Source of the DNA: Diprion similis
Lineage: Eukaryota > Arthropoda > Insecta > Hymenoptera > Diprionidae
Direction of reading: 5' to 3'
DNA: 64,000 nucleotides
Assembly (NCBI RefSeq): GCF_021155765.1
Contig: NC_060117.1
Location: 8,646,001-8,710,000, forward strand
Shown here: one piece after another, positions 1-11,700 of the stretch
Numbering within the stretch: the stretch's first letter is position 1
Layout of the letters: each line of letters opens with the position of its first letter
Notes under the pieces: generated by a model
Databases searched by the model: none
What the model saw: the letters and a program-made list of their open reading frames with translations, nothing else
Told to the model about the DNA's origin: nothing
Position numbers and translations under genes: made by a program

Positions 1-179
1 AATGCTGCAGATGAAACAAAATCATGTGGTAGTCGAACTTGGAAAATTTGAGAGTTACCAGAAGCCAAAATGTAGAACAAAATTATTCTTCCGTGAGTTA
101 CAAGCGATGTTGGTATTTCGTTGAAAAAATTGGATTGTTCCTTTGAAATTCGTAATTCGGTATCAAAGTTTATACTCAC
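1..179. other. Window edge, no gene seen
   Basis: No coding signal was found here. On the minus strand this stretch follows the donor-like site of the esterase exon relic at 180-313, so it would be intron 1 of that copy if the copy continues beyond the window. Confidence 0.4.
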
Positions 180-313
180 CTTGAACCTCAATTTCCTTGC
201 GGGAGAAGCTGCGTATGTACCACCTTTAAAAGCTATGTAAAACTCTCCAATAACAATTTTCACCAAAGCACCGCGAAGGCACCATTGTTGAACTTTAATC
301 AAGGGTCACTCAT
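180..313 (-). pseudogene. First-exon relic of a third tandem carboxylesterase
   Basis: Read on the minus strand, the segment starts with ATG at 313 and ends at a GTGAGT donor (174-179), just like exon 1 of the two intact esterases. It is 134 nt long instead of 135. The ATG frame hits a TGA at codon 5. One frame over, it reads a clear esterase N-terminus, with LRGALVK, then YIAFKGGTYAA, ending KLRFK before the donor. The pattern fits a single-base deletion near codons 4-6 plus further drift: the usual KGIPYAAPP has become KGGTYAASP. It lies about 0.3 kb past the stop codon of the next esterase, in the same orientation and therefore in tandem. The rest of this copy, if it exists, lies outside the window. 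It could be a dead gene or, less likely, a gene using a different start. Confidence 0.75.
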
Positions 314-628
314 ACTCTAATTTCAAATTTAAAATATTTAATTTTTTGTAATTTTCTTATTCGAATAATTCAAAAGGTATTGAATCAGTTAAATACAAAA
401 TCTAATCAATTCTAGATTTAGAAAAGCTACGTAGATTCAGACCGAAGCCATTGTGAACCGGTAACTCGTTTTCGAGATACCGTCGAAAGAAAATTGATCA
501 CACACATATATAATTTGGTGAATTCGTCGGTATACCGAGTGAGTCAACTGTTGTCCACTCAAATGGAAAACCCAAAGGAACCCAAATTCTCGCGTCAATC
601 AGCAGAAGATGCTTTGAGAATTAGAGTC
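314..628. other. Spacer between esterase relic and esterase A
   Basis: This holds the 3' flank of esterase A and the upstream flank of the relic. No canonical AATAAA was found on the minus strand close to the esterase A stop. Nothing else recognisable. Confidence 0.4.
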
Positions 629-3425
629 CTACTGACCACCTGTCATGGCTTCAATACGTTTCCACATTTCCCACATTTCTTTATCTGGATTTATACCATT
701 GGAGAGCTTTTGATTGATTTCTAAGAAGTTCTTGGCTGTCTTGGTCACCGGTTTCCACTTCGTAGTAATCAGATCATCAACTACCGGGGTTGGATTACTG
801 ATGAAACAAAAAAAAAACTCAGAAAGTTCTCAACGAAACAAATTTCTAAAATCGTAATGCAACTGGAGAAACTGATGAAACAAATTTCGTGTTATATTTA
901 CCCAGTTCTCGCAAAATTCGTCCATAACCTGATCAATTTATCACTAAAGATCTGGTCAGGGGATCCTGGCTTCATTTTGACCTGCTCACGATAATTTTCC
1001 GGGAAGAAAAGATACTGATTCTCTTGGCCGTGAAGAACGCCTGTAAATTCGGATTCGTCATATCCGATGACACAAATGAGCTTAGAAATTTCCCGACCAG
1101 CCTGTTCTTGTATGGGTATATTTATATGTATAGTACAGTTACTTATCTACATACCTTCTCCAATCACACCGTAAATTAGTTTTGTCACCGAATCAGGACT
1201 GTCGTACGAAAACCTGTACAAATACGTCGGAGAGTTTTTTTCACGCTGAATATCAACCACTCTATGGACCTCCTTAACGAATTGCAGATCACCAGCGAAT
1301 CGAGCATAATTGGTAATGAGATCTCTGGTTATGGGCTTGCCTTTGTAATAAAATGTTTGAATCTCGTTAGTGAGCTCTGTTACCCTGGATGGCGCCCGGT
1401 CAGTAAGAACTCGAAGGACTGCCGCTTCAAAATTTTTTTCAACTGCATTATATACCTCTTCCGATCCGCCTAGAAAATAGATTTTCAAAAGCAGGATGAA
1501 ATTCAATACGAAGATCGCAACCGAAGTTATTAAAGATAAAAAATGTGAAGGAAATATTTGTTATCTGAGATGTCGTAGTGCGTTAAACTTACTCGTCAAA
1601 AAAATGACCCCCTCATGGGTGGTGTAACCAATGATAATCGGCACGTCAAAACCTTCTTGAACCAGTTCTTCAAGAGGCTTGGGAATCAATGGCTCTGCGC
1701 TACTGGTGTCGACAGTGGGTCGAAATGGAGTTAGAACATTCATTTTTTCCTGAAATCGACACGACAATTCGTATAAAGTTTCTTTAGAGTGAGGATGCAG
1801 ACTGTAAAAACCTGGACAAATGCTACAAGCACGCTGATGCCTAGCTGGTTACCTCTGGGGTTGACATTTTTTCCTGAACCTCAATAAGCTTTCGAACTGG
1901 AACAGTACGAAGATATTCAACGATCTCATTTGGGTCGGTGATATCTTTGCCAAAGGCAGCGATGTAGCGATGCACCATTTCTAACGGCTCCGAAATGTGT
2001 GCCCAGTGAGCCAACAGAGCTCCACTCTGCATGATGGCTTTGTGGAAAAGACCTTAACGCAGAAAAGTTTGATCGGTGTGAAATTGCAACGCAATATAAA
2101 GCATATCGTTGAATTCCTCGACGCATGGTCAAGTACCTTTAGCAAGCGGAGACAGTAGCAGGTAATGAGCAGAAGCACTACCAGCACTTTGTCCAAACAG
2201 TGTGACGTTGTTCGGATCGCCTCCGAACTGTACGATATTTTCTTTGACCCACTTCAGGGCGGCAATTTGATCCTTGAGTCCCATATTGCCCGACGCAGCT
2301 TCGTGTTCAAGTTGAAGAAATCCTTTTGGGAATGGACGGTATATTTAAGGCAAATTACTATCTTACGATAGATGGCAAAGAATATGGGCTCACCTAGAAC
2401 ACCGAGTCTGTAGTTAATTCCAACATGGACAACGTCCGCTTTCATCAGATAATCTGGACCGTAAACATGGGAACCTCCATCACCGAAGAAGTAACCTCCT
2501 CCATGGATCCAAACCATGACTGGTCGCGACCCTGTTAATGAAGGTGTAGCTACGTTGAGATAAAGGCAATCATCATCACCGATTATCGACATGGTGAACA
2601 GACTGAATTGGGCGCATTTGGGTCCTTCTTCCAAGGCGTCTCGTATACCTTTCCATGAATGAGCTGGTTGAGGATCCTAATAATGATGGTATGTCAACAG
2701 TTTCAGTAACAATAATCAGCCAAGTTTCGATTACCATGTGAAACGCATTTTACATAAGTTTTGCGGGGTCGTTTCAACGGAGGTACGAAACTAATCTGAA
2801 TATCAAATTTCGATTATTTTGTTGAACGATGGGTTGCCACTTACATCTCGGTTCATCTCAACGTAAACTTTTTCCATTTTTCGTGATTTTCAAATCACTG
2901 CTTGATACATTGCTTCCATTTATCTTAAGTAAGTTATTCACATAATTTTCGACGGGGAAAGGTTCACATGTCGAGATAAACACTCTTATCTCTCAATGTT
3001 ATACAATGCAATTTAAATGATTAAAATACGACACGTTTCAACTTATCAGGAACATATTATACTTCCAAACCGAGAACAGAAAGTAAGAGCTTTCATACTG
3101 ACATTTATTTTTCACTTTGTTAATGACATCGCAATTTCAGTTTCAACTGTCTCGTGTATGTACAAATAAAGGTCACTAGTATAAGAACAGTATCACTCAG
3201 ATAGATACACTCATTTTAATATTGGACTGAAACCAATATTCGGTAAATGCAAAAAGCCGGACTATGGAGTACCAGGTAAAAGAAACTCACCCTGAATCTC
3301 AAATTCCCAATTGGAGGAGCCGCGTATGGAATACCTTTAAAAGCGATATAAGAACCGCCAATGACACTTTCTACCTTTGCACCACGGAGCAGTCCTTGTT
3401 TCACTTCAACCACAGGATTGCTCAT
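629..3425 (-). CDS. Carboxylesterase A (alpha-esterase-like), 8 exons, 527 aa
   Basis: Type-B carboxylesterase that would hydrolyse carboxyl esters, of the kind used for xenobiotic or dietary ester breakdown. Coding exons on the minus strand: 3291-3425, 2394-2676, 2137-2322, 1853-2052, 1593-1749, 1155-1469, 902-1040 and 629-797. All junctions are GT-AG and the phases agree. The product starts [11 protein letters not shown] with no hydrophobic leader, so it is probably cytosolic. Family landmarks: [10 protein letters not shown] in exon 1, DDDCLYLN at about 79-86, oxyanion loop HGGGY at 103-107, nucleophile elbow GQSAG with Ser185, acidic residue in GYTTHEG (Glu314), and catalytic His429 in GVLHGQE. 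The full triad is present. Length is normal for the family. Exon 7 is drawn from the acceptor at 1041-1042 because this matches the neighbouring paralogue exactly; an in-frame acceptor 66 nt upstream is possible but weaker. It is tandem with esterase B, with a 661-bp spacer. Confidence 0.93.
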
Positions 3426-4086
3426 ATTTAAACCCTATCTAGCGATGACAAGAAACCCTAAATGCACTGATGCCCTCCGAGAATCCTAGCTAATCCTACT
3501 ATCTGCCAGATGGCTGGTAGTCTTATGTCATCAAAATTGTCGGCATAGTTGGTGTCGTGATGTATTGGGGTCATATTTTAGGTCGTGATTATCTCACTGC
3601 CAAGATTTGTATATTATACATAAAACAAGTGTGATTACATATGATACGTGAATAATGTAGGAAAGTGGAATACCGACCAAGTATTGATAATTTCCAACAA
3701 ATAAAGTTTGGAAAAACACTGCAAGTGATCAGTTTCCGCTTGTGTCTAAGTCGCTAAATCGTAGAGTTCAATATAACGTAAATTCATAAACGTTCAACAG
3801 GGATACCAACATTTTTATTACGAAATAATTCATATTATAAAAACTTAAGCTTAGACGACGCAGTCTATACCGCTAATATAAAAATACATCAGTGAATATT
3901 AAACCCTAACAGCTTGAAAGCCACAATGGCGTCTTATCAAAAAACATATTTTTTTATCCGACAAGTAGGATGAACAATATTTAATCAAATCTGCAGTAAG
4001 TTGTACAAAATAACTTAGCTGCTGTTCAGGCAGCTAAAATAACACCGAAGCATTTAAATTCCCTTGTCAGTTCCAGGATTGGAGAG
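3426..4086. other. Spacer between esterases A and B
   Basis: AT-rich spacer holding the upstream region of esterase A and the 3' flank of esterase B. A TTTATT at 3814-3819 (AATAAA on the minus strand) is a possible poly(A) signal for esterase B, about 270 bp past its stop. No gene seen. Confidence 0.4.
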
Positions 4087-7000
4087 TTACTGATCAGAAG
4101 CGATGGCTTCGATGCGTTTCCATGTCTGCCACATGTCGTCATTGGGATTTATTCCAGTCGAAAGCTCTGTATCTATTTCCAAATAGTTCTTGGCCGTTTC
4201 AGTAATCGGTTCCCACTTCTTGGTAATCAGATCATCGATTACCAGCGTAGGATTTCTGTAGATTGAAAATTTCGTACATACCAACGGACGAAACACCAAA
4301 TGTTTTTTCACTGGTTATTAGTTATATTGCTAAAGACAATCGCATTTACCCTGTTTTTGCGAAATCTGTCCACATTCTGACGAATCGATCACGAAGAATG
4401 ACTTCAGTCGAGCCAGGCTCCATTTTTATATAATCGCGGAACTGAGAGGCGAAAAATATATACTGAAGTTCTTCAGCATGCATGGCACCTGTGAAAAGGA
4501 TAGGCCAATACAATCGTAGGTAATTCAGTGGGATTGCAAAACATTTTAAGAGGTTTGCAGGAAACTTTAAGTAACTAACAAAATTACCGAGTAAACTGTA
4601 ACACTCACCTTTCATTTGGACTTGGAATAAAGTCTTGGCTAATGATGTTGGGCTACTGTAAGAAAACCTATAGAAGTACGTTGGCGACTTCTTTCCCCTC
4701 TGAATCTCGACTACCTTCTGAATGCCTGCAACAATGTGTAAGTCACCGCAGCATTGGACATATTCATCAACGAGAGCTTTCGTTATACGCTTGTCTCCAA
4801 AGTAGAACTTTCTTATCTCCTTCGCTATTTCCGGCACCTTCGACGGAGCCTTTGCAGCCAAGCTTCTAGGCACTGCTATTTCAAAGTTTTCATCGAGTTT
4901 TGTGTACGCCTCATCCTGAAGTCCTAGAAGACAAACAATGTCGGAGCAAGTGAAATGCGAAGAATTTGTTAAACTAGTTATAATTACTTAAACGATAATC
5001 AATTTACCGATTAAGAAAAGGATTCCTTCGTGACTGTTGTATCCAATTATGACTGGTACATCAAAGCCTTCCGCAGCAGTTTCTTCAAGGGGCCTTGGCA
5101 TGAATGGTTCGACGCTTTTGGCGTCTACACCAGGTCCGAATGGATATATAAGGTTAATTCTTTCCTGAAAAACAGAAGAACATTAACATATCTTCTTTAC
5201 AGTAGCATCTACAGAATATCACTAAGTTCCCACTAGATCAATGCGTTTGGGGAACGCAACTGATTGTGAGGGCGTTGTCGTTCACTGGATTCCGTTACTA
5301 AATTAGATTTGACATGTTTAAAAATATTCCTACAGCATAGCCTCTGCTTCTCAGACCCACTACTCACCTCTGGAGTGAGCATATTTTCCTGAACTTCGAT
5401 AAGCCGATGGGCTGGAATAGTGCGAAGGAATTTTACTATCTCATTGGGGTCGGTAATATCTCTTCCAAGTATGGAGACGAAACGACGCGCCGTATCCACG
5501 GTCTTCGATACGCTTGCCCATGGGTTCAGCACCACCCCACTTTGGATGATGGCTTTGTGGAATAGACCTTGATACGAGAAAAAGTGGTTCGGGAAGTATC
5601 AGCAGTGTGCTATCGCAAATGACGAATGAAGAGTCTTTCGCATACCTTTAGCCAGTGGTGATAGAAGCAGATAATGCACGGAGACGCCACCAGAACTGCC
5701 TCCGAATACTGTCACGTTATTCGGATCGCCTCCAAACTGGGCGATGTTTGCCTTTACCCATTTTAAAGCCGCCACCTGATCTTTCAGCCCTATATTTCCA
5801 GGCGCCACCTCATGGTCGAGGTTAAGGAAACCTGGGTGGATGAAAATTCGTTCATTCATGTGAAACGAGTCGTTTGCGAGGGGTCATTCACTGGAAATCG
5901 AGTGAACGATTCCAATCCGTTAACGATTCTGAGTTACTTTTACTGAGTAGTACTTTATCATGTGATTTTTATTCATTTCCAATGTTGACTCTAATTTCCA
6001 ATGATTTAAAGACTTGTTAAACTCACAGGTACATAACAGTGAAAAATCACTGAATTCCGTGAAAATCACTTGAGTAACGAGAAATCGCCGAAGGCACTTG
6101 ATGAAATAGAAATCAATAGTGAATGGAAAGAAAATCAATGAATTGAAACCGTTTGGCATCTACCGCAGCACTTACAACGTTATTCCAAAGAATATTTCAA
6201 TCACCAAAGTTCCTTCGATTTACAATTTTATTTCCAGTTGTTAAATCTACAACTTCCCTCACTGAATGCTCCATCGATCGATTGCTTTCAACAATACCCA
6301 GCAGTCTGCGAAACCAAACTCACCTAGGACGCCGACTCTGAAATTGATGCTCACGTAAACGATTCCCGAGTCCATCAGGTAATCGGGGCTATACATCCCG
6401 AATCCTCCGTCACCAAGGACGAATGCTCCTGCGTGAATCCAAACCATGACTGGCCGAGACCCTGTCAAAGACTTCGTGGCTACGTTCAGGTAGAGACAGT
6501 CGTCATCGCCAAGTATCGTCTTGGTAAACATGTCCAATTGAGCGCACTTTGACCCTTCTGTGAAGGCTTCTCGCACTCCAGTCCATGTCTCCGCTGGTTG
6601 TGGATCCTGTAGGAAGAAAGCAGTAGGTAGGCACGTATAAAAATAAGTTTCTGAACTTTACTGACGATGATCTTCGAGGCACAACGTATGCGGTGCACCA
6701 ATAGTGATTATTCATACCATAAGTGAGGATCGACTGCTAACGTGAATAGACGGTACTATCGACATGATCAATCTACCAACGATATCGACCATTCATGAGT
6801 ATTTGTTTGACAATTTAATCAACGAGGACAGATTTCACACATATATAAATATAATTGACCATCAAATTAGTTATGAATATCAGATGTAACGGCCTTTCTA
6901 ATCAATTCGTATTGATTATGTAGTATTTATGCTACTGAGTGATCTACTTCATTGAATAAAGACCTTCTGATAAACCTGCAATATCTCGAAATGAAAACGA

Positions 7001-8744
7001 ATAAATGCTCTTCATTCTAAAATACTAATTGAGAGATAGTTGTTTTGGTTTCCAGAGGTTGAATAATAGTATATTGTGTAACAATTAAGGGACGAAATTT
7101 GCGATCATCAACTTTCGTTCCTTGTCACGTACGATAGTTTTTATAATAAGTGCATAAAAAGTAGTCAGGCTTTGCGTGGTAGTTTTACGGGACACGAGTG
7201 GTCAATTTTTTCTCCCCCGTGACGAAAGAGATCTCCCAAGGGGCGAAAGTGAAGGAATTGTGAACCGCGCATGCGCGAACCTAACCTTACAACGCTGAGA
7301 TGAAATTGGCGACTTTCGTCCCGCTAAACCGGGACGCAAAGTCCCGCTTTTCATACACATATGATAAAAAATTTCATTTATTAATCCACTGTAACAATCT
7401 CGTAAACAATGTAATAACAAAAGATACCGGAATCCTACAATTGAACGATTCAAATTGAATAATTCTGACAGTAACTTTAATCCATCATACATGGTGTATT
7501 TATGTGATCAAAGCCAATTCATCACGTTTATTTTGCAAGGGAAAAAAATCGTTGGATCCACGCGCGTGACGGTACTTGGATGCTCGATGCACTTCTGTGT
7601 AGTAAAAATTACAGGGATTGCAGCGAGAATTACTGATTACTATGTTCAACTTTCGTTCGCAAATGTTTTTTGAACTTGTCAAATATCCCAATCGAAGTAA
7701 TTCTTACCTCAAAAAAGTTTGATCCGTATGAATAACGTCGAGCATGTAAATCGAACACGTTTTTTTCTTTGTACGTACAAAGAACTTCAATATAGCTATA
7801 TATATGAATAAGCTGAAATTAATTGAACGGATATATCTTACAACTGGATATACGCTAACAATATATGTTCTATAAATAACCACTGCGTGTAGTTCAAGTA
7901 AACTTCTTTCAATCAGTTCTTACTATACTTATATTGCTAAGTTTTTACCTATGTAACCACGGTAAATCTGACAACATGGTAATTCTATCCTGATCGTGTT
8001 CCCGACTGTATGAAATATATCGATTTACAAGACTACAACGACTCACTTTCGACTAGATTTACCGTCTCTTTGGACTTGAATCAAAATCGTCTATCTTGAC
8101 AATCAGCTTATATTAGTAAGAAAAGGACACAATTTTTCGGTTAAAAACCGTAAGAAGTTAAAAATTTGAAAAAAGACTTCAACCTTAGCAACATAAAATT
8201 CAACAAAAGTAAAAAGCTTTACAAATAGACACTAAAGCCTTTCTTTGAGATTCAATCATATTGCAATCTTGTACCGCTGGTATAAGTTACCAGAAAGATT
8301 CAAGTTATTCTGTTTGTCAAACGATTATAAGTTTTGATTATAACTTCTGCACTTCTGTCTAGTATGTACATCATAACGAATCTGCAATATTTTTCCTCTA
8401 GACGTACAATGCAATCTTCGATTTTGGATCCCCAATTTCGAGACTTCTAGCATTATAGTGAAATTCCAAAAGTGGCAACTATTTTCACGAGTACAATGTA
8501 CATACGTTACTCTGTTATATAAATTTCTGTGAAAAAAGACCCAGCAGTTTTACTCCAAATACTCGATGCAGTCCCTGATTTTTGATACTAGAGTGACTGA
8601 ATTAATTACCCGGAATCTGAGTTCGCCGACCGGAGGCGCGGCGTAGGGAATTCCTTTAAAGGAGAGGTAGGATCCTCCGGCGACACTCTCGGTCTCGAGG
8701 CCTCGAAGGTGGCCCTGCTTCACGGTCACAACTGGTTCGCCCAT
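4087..8744 (-). CDS. Carboxylesterase B (alpha-esterase-like), 8 exons, 527 aa
   Basis: Paralogue of esterase A. Coding exons on the minus strand: 8610-8744, 6324-6606, 5646-5831, 5368-5567, 5008-5164, 4609-4923, 4350-4488 and 4087-4255. Each has exactly the length of its counterpart in gene A; only introns differ, notably intron 1 at about 2.0 kb. The product starts MGEPVVTVKQGHLRG and has no signal peptide, so it is probably intracellular. Landmarks: [18 protein letters not shown], Glu314 in GYNSHEG, His429 in AMHAEEL, and Ser185. Two active-site motifs are unusual: the elbow reads GGSSG where the family normally has GESAG or GQSAG, and the oxyanion loop reads HAGAF where HGGG or HGGA is typical. 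All three triad residues remain, so activity may be changed rather than lost. No stop or frameshift was seen. Confidence 0.93.
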
Positions 8745-11700
8745 GTCTTACTCTAGCGACTGACTGACGACGACGCGATGCACAGACTGAATCGAGTGAC
8801 TCATAGAACACTCGCACCCACACTCGTGTAATATCCCTCGTCGGCTCGGTCAGTCGCCACCAGAGATGAGAGGAGCAGGTCAAGAGAGTTGAGAATTTTA
8901 TCAAATTGCAAAGCTGCCGCGTGTTTATCGGCCGCACCTTGCACCCAGAATCGATGCAAGAGAAACAGAAGTACACTCAACGGAGAGAAAGAAAAAACGT
9001 AAAAACGCTTAACTTGCACTTTCTTTATCATTTTAAAACTTGAGCTAATTAACTTTGTCGCTTTATCGATTTCGTAACGGATTGGGAGGTCGGTTACGCT
9101 ATAATGCTAGCTCTTGACTCCGCCCCGAATGATCAACCTTTTAAACTCAATGCCAACCCAGGTATTGTATTTGTATGGCAACTCCTGCATTTTTCAATCC
9201 GCCATCAAGGTCGATACCGCAGTAACAAGTGGTCCCAACGTCTTCCAGGACCGTCAAAGCCACCGAATGATCGCGACGCTATTGAAAGTGTTCATGTGTT
9301 GAATCATAAAATCTTTTGAAAGAATTCCGTGTTTGATTTATCGCATGATTTATATCGTAAATTCATTAAAATATCGTGATCTAGTGTAACTGATGATTTG
9401 TGCTTTCGTATTTTATTATGCGTTTTCTTATATATTTCCCCGAATTTATAAGATAAATCATATGATTTAACACATGAACGTTTTCAGTGGAGAATTACGG
9501 ACTTTTTCTCTTATATCTTTACAGCTCAAGAGTCATGCACGTATCACGAAAAGCTGGCTTGATAATATTTATTGAGCGTCACCAAAAACAAATATACACG
9601 CAGTACACGTATTATGCATGCAAGGAGCCAGGTGTCGTGAAATGCTAATAATGAATAAAAGAAAAAAAGGTAATAATCGTATCGAATTACGATTGTCTTC
9701 TACAACGAAGCGTTCTAAGTGTCGAATATCGTACATGGAGATACGTTTCTCTGGCAAATTTCAAATGACAATAGATTGTTCATTATTCAATTACCTCGAA
9801 CTTTGATCATCGATGAATATTTTCTACCACCCACTAGCTAATTCGAAGTAAAGTTCGCCATTAACGGTGCGAGTGACGCCTTCTGTGATAGATAATGTGT
9901 AACGTGCAAGATGAGTATGCACAGCTGTGCGGTCATACAGCAGCTTGATGTAATTCCCTGTTTAAAAGTCTCGCCTAAAAATAGTCGGTTGGCAACAAGT
10001 ATGAGCACCGCGTAGAATTATTCTGGATCCACACAACGATTATGCGAACCAACACTGACAGCTGGTGGCTTCGTGCAACTTGTTGATAGATCAGCAGAAC
10101 GGTGCTTATGAAGTTAGATTTTTTAATGATAAAAGGCAAATTTTTATGGATTTGTCGGATCCTGATCAATACACCTGATCGATTCTTCGTGGGCGTTTAT
10201 TTACTTGAAAACGAAGTCGGGAAGCGGGAGCCTACTAAGGAAAATTGTTGATAAAACTTATAATTTATATAATTTATTTTGATATTAATTACGAGCATAA
10301 GCTTTACTTACTTTGCTATCAGAAAATCACTGAAAAATCATCCAGCTGAATAATCTTTGGTTAAAAAAAATAAATAAAAAAAACTACGAAATGTCATTCG
10401 ATCCCATTTCGCCACACTTTAGGAAATGGGAGCCTTTAAGTGTTGCATACATGTCAAATGGGAGCCATTAATTTTAGTCAGTCTGACAAAAGTCTAATCT
10501 TAGGTTTGAATCTGTTTCAAAAAGTTCTAATCTTATTTCCCTAAGTACTAATTAATCTAGTAATAAGTAAAAAGAAGATTTTTGTAACAAAATCATATAG
10601 CTATACCATTATCCGTACAGCATGAAATTTAAAAATCAAAAAATAATAATTTCATCTCGTTATTTATTGCAATTTCAAGAGAGACAGCTTAAATTAGATA
10701 GAATAGATAAATAGCTGGTGTGAAGCTTGCAGCTGTGGTTGCGACGTAGGTTTCTTAACGTGCCAAGCCGCTAGTGTCGCTGCGATCGAGGGATACGTTA
10801 CATTGCCGAAAATGTTATTGGAAATGGGCTTGAAAGTAATATTAAATGCAGTGAATTGAATCTTTACTTTATCTTTTATTTTAAATGTACGAGGAAGGAC
10901 CGTCTTTACTTGTCTAATATTGCTAAAAGACTAAAGATTGTTCGGACCCACCGGCGTCTTGAGGGGCCCAAGGGCTTGAGGTTTCGTCGCCTGAATCGCA
11001 AAGCGGCGTGAGACTTGAGAAAGAGCAGATGGCCATACATCGTTTAAAGAACTCTGTTTATGTATACATTTATTTATATAGAACCCATGATCCTAAGGGA
11101 ACATTTCTATAGATAGATAGTGATTCAACAATCCAATAAATGTAAATAAAAGCAATAAGTACTACATGCAGTACATCAGTCACACGCACGATGTAGGTTA
11201 TGTTTGTGTATCCCTCGATTGCAGTGTTACCAACTGTGAAAAATATTTGCTACAATGTGCATACTAGACATCAAACAATCTTTAAAACACCTGAATAAAT
11301 AAAACAGCACCAACATCCTATACTGCCCGACCGATCCACTTCAAAAAATGTGCGTAGTCATAATTGATTGTAGGTTGTATACCCAAATAAAATGAAAAAT
11401 ACCTCTTTTGAATTTTATTGAAGAACGAGTACTAGTGTAATTCAATGACGCCGATGATTCTATGGTAAAAGATCGTGAATATCGAATTTAATATTGTCTA
11501 TCTTGATTATTTATAAATTACAAAAATGGAATAAAATTTTTTACATTTTATATCTGGACCTGTTTCCCAAATCTTCGTGTACTTCTGACTGTACTTCTCT
11601 TTATTTCTAGTTTCTTTAGGCATCATTAACAAATTTCTTGTCGATACAGCAGTACAATAACAAAATTGAATTAATCAAGTAAACAACAATCAACGTATGT

